From Cordilura impudica (taxonomy: Eukaryota > Arthropoda > Insecta > Diptera > Scathophagidae), in the NCBI GenBank assembly GCA_963682025.1, contig OY821518.1:150952997-151016996 (forward strand): a stretch of DNA of 64,000 nt, written 5' to 3'. The translations under genes and the position numbers were made by a program. Below are positions 35,861-46,093 of the stretch, piece after piece. The number at the start of each line of letters is the position of its first letter. The first letter of the stretch is position 1. The notes under the pieces are model-generated. The model did not search any database. It was not told the DNA's origin and saw nothing but the letters and a program-made list of their open reading frames with translations.

Positions 35861-36003
35861 CTGAATTAAATAAATGTTATACATATATCAATTTTGTTAA
35901 ATGTTTAATTATATATATAAATTATAATATAAATGTATACTTTAAGTAGTCTGTAAGGATGATTCCATAGACTGAATAAATAAATAAATAAATAAAAAAA
36001 AAA

Positions 36004-37339
36004 GATATTGAAAACCATATGGGAAATCATAAAGCATCGCAGAACGAATGCAAACCTTGTAAATAAGCAATTTGGACCTTTGACTCAGGTGTCTGTTTAT
36101 CAAAAGTTTTGAGAACATGCCCTTGATGCGTAGTCCTTTATTCTTTGCAATTCTTCCATGCTCATTAAATTTAAACAGCTTGTTAAATGTAACCCCAAGG
36201 TGCTTTATTCGATTCCTAAAGGGAATAGGTGACCCATTCTAAGAAAGATTCAATATTCTACTTTTCCTCACTACATCACGGGGACCTTTGCCAGAGGCAT
36301 TGCGGAGACAGATAGCCCCAATTTCTATAAAAACATCAATTAAAAGATGATTTTGAACTTTCACTAAAGCAATCTGCGGATCAGTATCATGTATCATAGA
36401 CTAGCGAATCATCCGCGTATAGTATACTCTTTGAATCGTTGTAGATATGCGAAAAATCATAAACTAAGATACTATATAATAAAGGCGCCAAAATGGCCCC
36501 CTGTGGCACACCACAAAAATGCCACCTGTATTTGATCTAGTATCATTAACATCAAATACGAATTGTCTATCCTTAAAATAGCTAAACAACATTTTAACTA
36601 TAAATGGTTCACATTCCAGATCAATGAGTTTAAACACTGCGACGGTACTTTTTCTATATCGCAAATTACTGACAACTTCGTTTTGTAGGTAAGCCAAGAC
36701 GTCAACAGATGAATGGCCTCGTTTTAAACCAAATTGATACTTAGGTATTGAATCATAAATGTGAGAACATTCTAGTTTCCCTTTAATTACTCTTTTGAGT
36801 AATTTTCCAATGTTCGATAACATTGAAATTGGACGAGAATTGTTAATTTGAAAGTTAATTTGAAAGGTATATTTTCGCAATTTTTAATGTCTTAGGGAAA
36901 TAACCATTATTTATACAATTATTAAAAAGGATGACAATCACCTCTACTGCGGATAACGGTAATTTTTTAATTAAGAATTTAGACAAATTATCTAGGACCG
37001 AAGATCTTTTCGCGTTAAGAGATTTAAGAATTTCAAAAACTTCTGTAGTATTTGTGAAGTGGATACGATCATCTAGCGATACAGCATTCGTGGAACCAGT
37101 AAACATGTAAATATTGGCCGTGCGACTATTAATATATAAATCCACAGATTTAGAAACCTCTAATGTATCGACTCTATCTCGAGTAACAAAATTATAAACG
37201 TTTGAAAGGTGCTGTCTGAAATGTTCAACTTTTTCGGAGTCTTCGGTATAAATGTTCCCGTCTACGATTACTTTATCAAAAAATTTGGATTTTCCATTGC
37301 CGGTGAATTTAAAAATTTCCTTAAAAGCCCTAGGACCAG
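36004..37339 (-). pseudogene. Element A ORF2, RT region
   Basis: From 37339 down: RAFKEIFKFTGNGKSKFFDK, VIVDGNIYTEDSEKVEHF, NTTEVFEILKSLNAKRSS, LFNNCINNGYFPKTLKIAKI, RPISMLSNIGKLLKRVIKG, FGLKRGHSSVDVLAYLQNEV. Motif A is missing: KSTVAVF runs straight into KLIDLECEPF, so the segment carrying the first catalytic Asp is deleted. Motif B (VPQGAILAPLLYSIL) and motif C (SILYADDSLVYDT) survive in a shifted frame. It ends at 36004 against G. Confidence 0.8.
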
Positions 37340-38394
37340 TAGTGCGATTCTGTAAATTTTAACGAGCGATTCTGTAAATTTTAACGATCCGACAATCGCA
37401 AGATATGTCGACAGCTTCTGTTGTTTGCACTAACGATTAAAGGTGCTATTACATGATGTGTTTTTTACATATGTACTGTCAAATTTTCCCACAACAAAAG
37501 TTGTACACATCGTGTGATACATATGAAACATTGTTTATGTACAATACATGAGGAAAGTCACATGTACATTTTTCAATTAGAACAGGTTCTATTTTTGCAT
37601 GACAAACATATGAAAATACAACACTGCTTGTGGCGAAAGAAAAACAGAATAAATTATAAAGATTAATATTGAAAGAAAAATAAATTGTTTAATATTAATT
37701 AACAATTACAAAATATATAACTTTTTTTTAACAATAAATTTTTGTAAATTCACAAATTAAATCAGCTGTTGTTTACATTTAGAGGTTATGTCATACGGAA
37801 ATACATATGCACGTGTGATAGCAAAAATTATGAATCGTATGTAAAAGACAATTTTGACAGACATGAGGAATTTCATATGGATAAAAGAAGTGCAGTACAT
37901 ATGTAAAAAACACATCGTGTAATAGCATCTTAAGTGATTCACTAACTACACCTTAACGATAGTCGACAAATCTATTTTTCTATTTATTTAAATTGTAAAC
38001 GAGTGGCATCTCTGTCAAAATAAGCGAAAAACACAAATAAAAAAAATAAAAAAATAACTTCGTGTTTGTCAGGATGATTTTATGTTTATGATTAATTTTT
38101 TTATTAATATTTTTGTTTATTTATTTGAATATAAAATAATGAATTGAATAAATAGTTTTTATAATAAAAGCAAAATATTTTCATTATTTTAATTATGTAT
38201 GACGACATTTCAACCTTAAAATTTAACTTTTTATCGATTGAATAAACAACACAATAATTGTTGTCGTTTAAATAACAACAACAGCGAATATCGTTTAAAA
38301 ATTTTACTGAATACCAAAATCGATAATTTTGTTGTTTTTGTTTTCTTTTTTTAACGATTCGATTATCGTTAAAAGAAGTTACTGAATCGCGCTA
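37340..38394. mobile_element. Element H: unclassified TIR transposon inserted in A
   Basis: TIRs TAGTGCGATTCTGTAA (37340) and TTACTGAATCGCGCTA (ending 38394), flanked by CAG at 37337-37339 and 38395-38397. Removing it rejoins A's minus-strand frame as EAIRPGPRAFKEI. The left end carries a direct repeat of GCGATTCTGTAAATTTTAACGA. No transposase. Contains MITE copy M5. A 3-bp CTG/CAG duplication is not diagnostic of a superfamily to me. Confidence 0.7.
37441..37930. mobile_element. MITE copy M5 of the AGGTGCTATTACA family, inside H
   Basis: 490 bp, TIRs AGGTGCTATTACATGATG and CACATCGTGTAATAGCATCT, with TAA on both sides (37438-37440 and 37931-37933). Orientation is opposite to M2 and M4. This is the cleanest example of the TAA duplication for the family. 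Confidence 0.85.
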
Positions 38395-39285
38395 CAGGTC
38401 TGATGGCCTCCAAACTTTTATTAAACTCTTTTTTATGTATTTCAACAAGTTCTTTGATAATAGTTTTAAGTAGTTGAATTTGACCACTTATCCGTCTGAA
38501 CTTCTGGTCCCGTTGCGGTGAAAAATTTTCTTTAAATCCTTCTGCCAGGTATACTGAACTTTAAAAAGCTTTTGAATATGTTCTGGTACCACAAAACGCC
38601 TGCTCTTAATTTCAATTTCATCGGAGTGTCTATCCACTTCAGAGTTAATACAATCATTAAAACGTATGATGTTTTCATCAATTTCATAGTTAACTAAGTT
38701 TCTGTCACTAGGTATATTCAGACTTAAAATATTACACTGAACATCATTACGAAAGTCTTCCCAGTTTGTCTTCTCAAAAGATCTATAAAATCTTGGGGGA
38801 GAACGAATTAAATCAAAGTCTGAAAATTTAAATGTCAATTTCAAAGGGTAATATCCGAAAACGTTGGTAGGCTTATTATATGGACATTCCCATTAGCTAA
38901 GTCAACCAGATTTGTACTGATCAGAAAATGGTCCAAAATAGATAGGTCTCCTGGAAAGGACGGAGTTGCATCACAAAATCTTTTAAAGTTTGTACCCAAT
39001 AAGTTTAACCAGTCATTGAAACTTTGACCGTTTAGATTATCGATTAAATCGCCCCAGTGAACATTTCTGGAGTTAAAGTCCCCTCCAATGAAGGCGCCAT
39101 CGTATGACATAGAGTACCTTTGAATCGAGTCAAGACTAGAACACATATCATTACTGAAAAAATTTGAGGGAATAAAAACACTGCCTAGTAAGTACTTTTT
39201 GACTTGACCTGCAAACGATAATTTAATTTTAATAAAACTGTTGGGAAATTTCAAATTTGGAATATTTACAGTATTATACTTTATA
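38395..39285 (-). pseudogene. Element A ORF2, endonuclease C-terminal part and linker
   Basis: From 39285 down: IPNLKFPNSFIKIKLSFAG, LLGSVFIPSNFFSNDMC, SYDGAFIGGDFNSRNVHWGD (catalytic D/N of the endonuclease), DLSILDHFLISTNLV, then a frame break near 38845 and the linker (RSPPRFYRSFEKTNWEDFRN, IQLLKTIIKELVEIHKKEF). The SDH motif region reads FSDITL and is degraded. It runs into H at 38394. Confidence 0.8.
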
Positions 39286-39444
39286 GTCTAGTTTACGCTA
39301 TGGATACGTTAAGACAAAAACGCGGCAGTTTGAAGTGAAATATTATCAATTTAAATACAAAAACAATTTTCAAAAAAAAAACATAAAAATTCTTAACAAA
39401 AACAAGTTGTGTATAGTGCAAAAACAACGCACTATGCGTAAATA

Positions 39445-40756
39445 AAGGGTCCGCCATCTAACGTTTTTTTTTTTTTTTTTTTCAACTAGTGCTTATTTCG
39501 TGAATGGTAACACTTGCTCATGTCTGATTTGACAGATAATTAGTTTTATCCTTCCGCTGAACGAATATGGTTGTGTATACGCTTGAACAACGTTGGGAAA
39601 TATTGCGACATTACTTTGAAAATCATGGTAATGTTGCAGAATGTGTGCGAAAATTGCGTACGGATTTTGGAAGAAGAGAAGCACCGTCAGCTACGTATGT
39701 TCGTTATCTTGTGAAAAAAGTGAAAGAAACTGGCATCCTCATCGATAAACCAAAGCGTGAAAAGCCAAAAACAGTGCGTACACCCAAGAATATTGCTGCT
39801 GTGCCAGAAAGTATGCGTGAAGCGCCATCAACATCAATTCACCGTCGTTCTCAAGAATTGAACATTTCGGAGGTATCATTGAGACGAATTTTGCGTAAAG
39901 ACCTTAGTATGACGCCATACAAAGACCAATTGGTTCAGGAGTTGAAGCCAACTGACCATCCAATGCGTTTTCGCTTCGCTAAGTGGGCCTGCGATCGACT
40001 TACAGAAGATGCCGATTTTGCCAAAAAAAAAATCATCTTTTCAGATGAAACTCATTTTGATCTTGGCGGGTATGTAAACAAGCAAAATTGTCGCAATTGG
40101 GGGCACAGAAAACCCGCACGCATACATTGAAAAGCCGATACACCCAAAACGAGTCACTGTTTGGTGCGGATTTTGGTCCAGAGGCATAATTGGGCCATTT
40201 TTCTTCGAAAATGAACAAGGAGTGGCCGTTACAGTCAATGGCGATCGTTATCGGGCCATGTTGAACGAATTTTTGTTCACAAAAATTGAAGAGGAGGATA
40301 TTGGCAACATTTGGTTTCAACAGGACGGCGCTACGTGCCACACAGCCGAAGCTACACTCGATGTTTTGCGCCCTGTTTTTGAAGATCAGCCGCAGAGCTG
40401 ATGTCGTTTGGTCACCTCGGAGCTGCGATTTGACACCGTTGGACTATTATTTGTTGGGTGCCCTCAAAGATAAGTGTTACGCCAACAAGCCAAAGACAAT
40501 TGACGCTTTAAAGGACAATATTCGTGAAGCCATTGGTGAAATACAGCTGCACACAATCGATAATGTGCTTAAAAATTGGACCGATCGTTTAGGCTACTGC
40601 ATGGCCAGGCGAGGCAGCCATTTGAATGAAATTATTTTCCATTATTAACCGGAAGGATTGTACTTTCAAATAAAAAAAGAAATTTGAGATAAAAAAACTA
40701 CTGAATAAACTACTATAGCATTTTCAAAAAAAAAAAAAGTTATTTGGCGGACCCTT
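39445..40756 (+). mobile_element. Element C: mariner-family transposon inserted in B
   Basis: TIRs AAGGGTCCGCCATCTAACG and a partner GTTATTTGGCGGACCCTT, flanked by TA at 39443-39444 and 40757-40758. 1312 bp, the normal mariner size. T and A homopolymers sit just inside each TIR. Inserted about 4 bp upstream of the B gag ATG at 40761. Confidence 0.9.
39567..40648 (+). pseudogene. Mariner transposase pseudogene, DD41D (rosa-like)
   Basis: MVVYTLEQRWEILRHYFEN, helix-turn-helix region (SATYVRYLVKKVKETG, ISEVSLRRILRKDL), first Asp in KIIFSDETHFDLGGYVNK, a frame break at about 40100, KRVTVWCGFWSRG, NEQGVAVTVNGDRYRAML, second Asp in IWFQQDGATCHTAEATLDV, a small deletion with frame break at about 40388, third Asp in SPRSCDLTPLDYYLLGALKD, and a C-terminus ending HLNEIIFHY. 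The D-to-D spacing is about 41 if the deletion is allowed for, as in the rosa-type DD41D mariners described in tephritid flies. Two frame breaks only, so inactivation is fairly recent. Confidence 0.85.
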
Positions 40757-40760
40757 TACA

Positions 40761-41833
40761 ATGCCTAAAAACCCAAACCCAACAACAATGGGCTTAACAT
40801 AAGCTCAGCAAATTATTTTTCGCCCTTAAAATAACTGAGGATGATAAAATAGATGATGAAATTATCGTTGAAAAAACAACAAAGTTTACTGTTCCTCCAA
40901 TAACAATTTTAAAGTGTAAAATTAAAGAAATATATGAAATATGCAAATCTAAAAATATTGCAGGGTATGCGATTAGAAAAATTTCAATCGGTCTCAAATT
41001 GTTTTGTGAAAACAAAAAAAGATTTTGACACTATTTGTTGTAGTCTTGACAATAAATTCGAATATTTTACGTATGCTACAAGAAATGAAAAGCCGTATAA
41101 AGCACTTATGTTCGGAATGGATAAGTACGATCCTGCCATTATAAAACAAAAGCTCTTAGATATGGGCTTAAATTGTGTAGATACTAAACTAGTCACTAAA
41201 AAAAGTACTTACAACTCCGTAAATTATATATATGTGGTTTATTTCAAACGAAAAACTACTACAGTTAGAGAATTAAGACAGAATTATTCTGTAATAGACT
41301 ATGTTAAAGTGAGATGGAAATTCCAGCAATCTAGCATTTCTAAAATAACGCAATGTTATAATTCCCAAATGTGTGGCCACGGGTCAAGTAGATGTAAAGT
41401 AAAAACGTTTTGTGCCAACTGTGCAGGTCAACATAAAACGGCAGAATGTAAAGAAACTATAATAAAATATGCAAACTGCAATGGAACCCACAAGTCTTTT
41501 TCGGATGATTGTCCCAGTAAAGCAAGTTTTCTCCAATTGAGACAACGGGCGCAACCAATTCCACGTCGTAAGGTTAGCAACAATGTTATAAATCCAAACA
41601 ACTATAATAGAAGTTTTCCAAATACGCTTCGTCAAAATATGCCGAACAATTTAGGAGTTTGGAACACCAATAATATCAACTCACCTAATAATGTCAATGG
41701 AAGTGGCGATTTATTTACAATTCAGGAAATAAAAAACCTAACAATGGAACTTATTACCAACCTAAAAATGTGTAAAAGTAAAGCTGATCAATTCGAGGTT
41801 ATAACCAAGCTCGCCTGTAAGTTTCTATCGTAA
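40761..41833 (+). pseudogene. Element B ORF1 (gag) with PRE_C2HC and zinc knuckles
   Basis: ATG 40761 (MPKNPNPTTMGLT), stop after 13 codons, then frame recovery; from about 40934 the frame is open to TAA 41831-41833. Features: KPYKALMFGMDKYDPAIIKQ (gag fold), VIDYVKVRWKFQQ, knuckles CYNSQMCGHGSSRCK, CANCAGQHKTAEC, a third site with YANCNGTHKSFSDDCP, and an Asn-rich tail. The stop overlaps the ORF2 ATG in TAATG, a termination-reinitiation layout. Confidence 0.8.
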
Positions 41834-44430
41834 TGGATAATGTCATAAAAATTAACACCTGGAATGCAAGAGGCATTCCCAACAAATGTCAATAATTGTT
41901 TCAATTCTTAAAGGATAACAACGTCAGTATATGTCTTGTTTCAGAAACGTGGCTTAAATCTAACATAAAGACTTTTATGTATATAGAAACGATAGAGAAA
42001 ACTAAAGAGATGGCGGTGTTGCAATTATAGTTAAAAAGAATGTGCCGCATCAATCACTACCCATTGTAAACACTAGTCTAGTAGAAAACATTGGTATTAA
42101 ACTTTTTACTAACACTGATAGTATTAACATTTATTCTTGTTATTTCCCTGGTGGACTAGCTGGAACTGACAATAATAGAAAACGCCTGTTCGCGTCTGAT
42201 TTACATAGATTAAAAAACAACCATAAGTACATTTTACGCGGAAATTTTAATAGTAGGCATCAGTCCTGGGGTTGTATTAGAGCAAATTGTTAGGGAAATA
42301 TTCTATATGAGAAATTAGATTCTTACAATATCAATATAATTTACGCTTGTGATAATACTTTCATTTCCGCTAGTGTTAACAGACAAGGTTCTACACTGGG
42401 CATATTTCTAGCAAATGTTCCTGAAATATTAACACCAGCCTTTGTAATTAACGATTTAAGTTCTGATCATTTGCCTGTAGTAATAAAATTAACTTCGAAT
42501 ATAACGAATCTAAATTATCTTGAATATGATTTTACGAAAACTAATTGGAATAATTATGCGAATTATATAAATAGAGAAATTAATATTCCGGTATTAGAGC
42601 AAATTACAACAAATGATATTGACGAAATGATTACATATTTTAAAGCGTTAATTACACCAAGGAAATCTCCTTCTCCCTCCAGAACAATCTTACCCTACTA
42701 CCTAAGAGATATAATACGACAAAGAAATAGTGTTCGCAGAATATGGAAACGCCATAGAAACATAAGCGATTTCTATCAAATGAAACTCCTTAGCCGTCAA
42801 ATCATTATTGAGTTAAATGTGATACGAAATAAGTTTTGGGACAATTTGCTTTCTACATTAGATAAAGGTTCTTCGACATTCTGGAGCTGACAAAAATTTT
42901 GAGCAAGAAGAAAAACAACATTCCAATTTTAAAACACGATAACTTACGTTTTACCACCAATACTGAGAAATGTGAAATTCTAGGCCAAACATTCTTCTCT
43001 AACCACTCAATTTCAGATTATTTAGGTGACACCATTTCATTAGTAAATTCAAGCCTCAATAATTTCAATTTATTAAATCAAAATGCTTCTAACCAAATTG
43101 GAACTAGTATATCGGAGATAACGTCAATAATTAAAACTTAAAAAAAAAGAAAGCTCCGGGAATTGATGGAATTAACAATAGGTGTTTAAAAGCACTACCA
43201 AGACAAGGTTTTAAATACCTTAAAATTTTAATTAATGGGTGTTTTAAACCCTGCTATTTCTCAAAAGAATTTAAAGAGGCTAAAATCATTCCTATAACAA
43301 AGCTTCTGAAAGTCCCACCGGTAAGAACCGGCCTATAAGCCAGTTGAGTTCTATTAGCAAAATTTTTGAAAAGGTAATTAAAATCTAATTGACACATTTT
43401 ATCGAGTTAAACGATGTCATTCCACCGCACCAATTCGGGTTTAGAAGAGAACATAACACAGTTCACCCTTTAATGAGAATAAGGAACTTAGTGCAAACTA
43501 ATTTTGAATCCCAAATGTCATCGGGTATGGTTCTGCTAGATGTAAAAGCAGCTTTTGACTCTGTATGGCATGAAGGATTAATATATAAAATGATCCGTCT
43601 GAACTTTCCGGCGGATATAATTAAAATAATACAACATTTTTAACAAATCGTACTTTCAAAGTACATATAGGAACACATTGTTCTAGAAGTTTTGAGATTC
43701 CAGCAGGTTGCCCGCAAGGCTCATGTCTATCCCCTATTCTATGTAATATATACACTGCAGATTTTCCCTGTTTAGATTACTGCACAATGTCTGTTTTTGC
43801 TGCTGATACAGCAATTATCTGCTCTGGTATTTTTGCTAATGATGTCTTAAGTAACCTGCAAAGAGCTTTAGAAGAAGTAACAAATTATTTAAACAGATGG
43901 AAAATCATGATAAATTGTAGCAAATCACAGGCAATATATTTTACTATGAAGCGTAAGGAATGCTATATTCCCCAGGTCAATGTTAACATACAACATATGT
44001 CAGTTCAATGGGAGAAGAACGTTAAGTACCTTGGTGTAATCCTAGAGACTAGAATGAAATTTAAGGATCACATACCTCATATCATAAATAAAATAAATAC
44101 ACTGACTCGTATTTTATATTAATTTATAAATCGAAGTTCAAAACTTAGCATTGCCAACAGGAAACTTATTTTAAAGTCAGTATTCCATGCAGTAATGTTC
44201 TATGCTGCCCCAGTAAGGGCTAAAATCGCAAAATGTCACATCAAGAAACTGCAGATTTCACAAAATAAACTTTTAAAATTATTGTTTAACTTACCTTGGT
44301 TTTTCTCAACTACACGTCTGCATGCACTAGCAGATATTGAATAAGTGGAAAGTTAAATAGACTTTTGAAAAATTTTCAACGCCGTTGTACTTATTCCGAT
44401 TTTACTCATATGAACTTGCTTCATTGTAAT
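41833..44430 (+). pseudogene. Element B ORF2, endonuclease and RT, many breaks
   Basis: ATG at 41833-41835 (MDNVIKINTWNARGIPNK), stop at about 41893; SICLVSETWLKSN; NNHKYILRGNFNSRHQSWG; FVINDLSSDHLPVVIKL; linker LEYDFTKTNWNNYANYI; RT: HQFGFRREHNTVHPLMRI, motif A GMVLLDVKAAFDSVWHEGL, motif B EIPAGCPQGSCLSPILCNIY, and motif C reading VFAADTAII, where Ala replaces the first Asp of the usual ADD. More than six stops or frameshifts. The C-terminal part (SVFHAVMFYAAPVRAKIAKC) continues past 44122. Confidence 0.8.
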
Positions 44431-44638
44431 TAGTTTTAAGTAGATAAGTAGATTAAGTTTTAATAAAAAAAAAATTTAAATAGGTTTTTGTAAAAAATTT
44501 TTCCTCCCAAATTTTGTATATATTTTGTATTCCAAGTTACAAAAATTTTTATGTTGAAAAAGATAAACTCATTATATGTAAATGATATATAAAATAAAAT
44601 ATGTAAGTAAATATTATTGTTGTAAATAAATGAATTCA

Positions 44639-45566
44639 ATTATACTTTATACTTTTACTGATGAGTATTGCCGTGCCTTGGCCAGAAAAATCTCTGATTA
44701 CATTATAGTTTTAAAACATAATTTTGGAATTTCTACGAAATCGAGTTTCCTGTAGGAAACAAACATCGATTTTCTGGTTCAAAATAAATTGTAATTTATT
44801 AATGTCATTTACTTTCTTACCCTGTGCTAAGGTTATAATAAACAAGCCGGTCTCAGAACCATTTTTAGTGGGAAAATTTGTAACTAATTTATTAACTTTT
44901 TCAACTGTATTTGGAAAAGCCTCAAGTGGAACAAACCTCTTAAAATAACCGTTAGTCTTCTTAACTCGGGAGGATTATGACCTAATATTTTGATCTCTTA
45001 AAATATCCATTATTTCCAGATGGACAGATAGATCCTCAAAATAGAGTTTACTTTTATTCTAAGACGAATTAACAATTTTATAAATAACCTTGGGTGTTCT
45101 CTCATTTAGTTGGTCTACAAGCTTTTTAACATTGACGCCATGCAAAATTATTGTGGGACAAAATTTTTTCCTACCAGACCTACCAGAGTCTTCATTATTT
45201 GGAGATCCTTTGCTTGTTGTGGCACCTTCATTTACTTCTACATTTATACTCCCCAGTATCTCAAATCGGTTATGCGAAATTTTGTGTAGATCCAAAGTTG
45301 GAAGCATCTACATTCTTCTTTAATGTTCTTTTCTGATTGTGCGTGACAGCTAAGCCATCTACGTTCCTTTTTGCGCTTTTTTGATTTGATCTCAAAAAAA
45401 TTTTTGTTGTTGCTGTAAATTTCCATATCGGTCTCCAACTGTGTAGGAATCCCAATTTGCCGCATTAAATCACCTATAACATGCTGTTCCCATCAATTTT
45501 ATCCGGTGGCACGTTATTAGAAGATGGTATCGGCTCTACAAGGCCAGGTGACTCACTCCACTCCAT
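44639..45566 (-). pseudogene. Element A ORF1 (gag) and start of endonuclease
   Basis: From ATG 45566 (MEWSESPGLVEPIPSSNNVP), a frame break near 45480, MRQIGIPTQLETDMEIYSN, a basic stretch (KSKKRKKERR), then CPTIILHGVNVKKLVDQLNE and TPKVIYKIVNSS, the usual gag motif before PRE_C2HC. After more breaks, KLQFILNQKIDVCFLQETRF and YNVIRDFSGQGTAILISKS are the beginning of the endonuclease. No zinc knuckle is present, so the gag/ORF2 boundary has suffered an internal deletion. It ends at insertion B and continues at 39285. Confidence 0.7.
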
Positions 45567-45730
45567 AACGTTGAATAGTAATATATACTTCTTTAGAAGC
45601 GAAGTAATTAGATTTCTTCTTACTCAGAAAAAATTCAGTAATACAATATTATTTTTTGGACTGTCAAATTTTCCTTTATAATTATTTCAAATAATTTATA
45701 TTAAATTTATTTTTTCAAAAACTTTTTTTT

Positions 45731-46009
45731 ATAATGAAAAGAACACGACTGCCTTCTATGAAATCCAAATGTGAGATCTCTTTTAAATATTAAAGACCTG
45801 CAATTGTTGAACTATACAACATGCGACATGTTTCACATCATGCAAGTGTTAATTCATGCTATGCCGCTCATACATGTTTGACATTGACATATATAGACAC
45901 TGTCGAATAAATTCAAATCAAATCTATGCATAGTATTTACAGTGATTTTGCACACATGAACATGGAAAATTAACATGTCAACACATGTAACACCTGCGAC
46001 GTTTCTTTA
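45731..46009. other. Unassigned non-coding DNA
   Basis: Short CATGT/ACATG-rich stretch (for example CACATGAACATGG, ATTAACATGTCAACACATGT); no gene or repeat family recognised. Confidence 0.3.
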
Positions 46010-46093
46010 CTGTCCGTCTGTGTGTTCATGTAAATCTTATAATCAAACTACAGGTCGCAAATATGAAAATATTTTAGTGAAATTTGGTATATA

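Larger units (their letters stand above)
22730..36003 (+). mobile_element. Element G: CR1/jockey-superfamily retrotransposon inserted in A
   Basis: Own segments 22730-24216 and 34652-36003. GATA flanks both sides (22726-22729 and 36004-36007). It is 5'-truncated inside the endonuclease and ends in (TAAA)n plus an A run at 35973-36003. Opened by F, with a 17-bp duplication (CATGTGTGCTCTAGCAT at 24200-24216 versus CATGTGTCCTCTATCAT at 34652-34668, 15 of 17 identical). The frame is the same on both sides. Confidence 0.8.
39286..44638 (+). mobile_element. Element B: jockey-like retrotransposon inserted in A
   Basis: Flanked by a 13-bp direct repeat ATTATACTTTATA (39273-39285 and 44639-44651). 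It begins GTCTAGTTTACGCTATGG and ends ATAAATGAATTCA, with 5' UTR, gag, ORF2 and 3' UTR present, so it is near full length (about 4.0 kb without the mariner). Opened in the 5' UTR by mariner C. Confidence 0.9.
22170..45730 (-). mobile_element. Element A: jockey-like non-LTR retrotransposon, opened by three insertions
   Basis: Own segments: 45730-44639 (gag, start of endonuclease), 39285-38395 (endonuclease, linker), 37339-36004 (linker, RT) and 22729-22170 (C-terminus, 3' UTR). The 3' end has AATAAA and an (AAATTG)n tail at 22170-22196. Coding resumes across each gap: the endonuclease residues ISKSIKY are continued by NTVNIPN across insertion B; a Pro-Gly-Pro run is restored on removal of H; the RT C-terminus is recovered beyond G. 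Insertions account for roughly 19.6 kb of the 23.5-kb span. The 5' end is approximate. Confidence 0.8.

Noticed and set aside
45059..45465. Overlapping short frames on both strands
   Set aside because: Only the minus-strand gag segment shows a family motif (CPTIILHGVNVKKL); the others are shadows.
22170..45730. LTR retrotransposon or endogenous virus
   Set aside because: No LTRs, protease, integrase, RNase H-integrase order or envelope gene; endonuclease-RT order and poly(A)/TAAA tails fit non-LTR elements.
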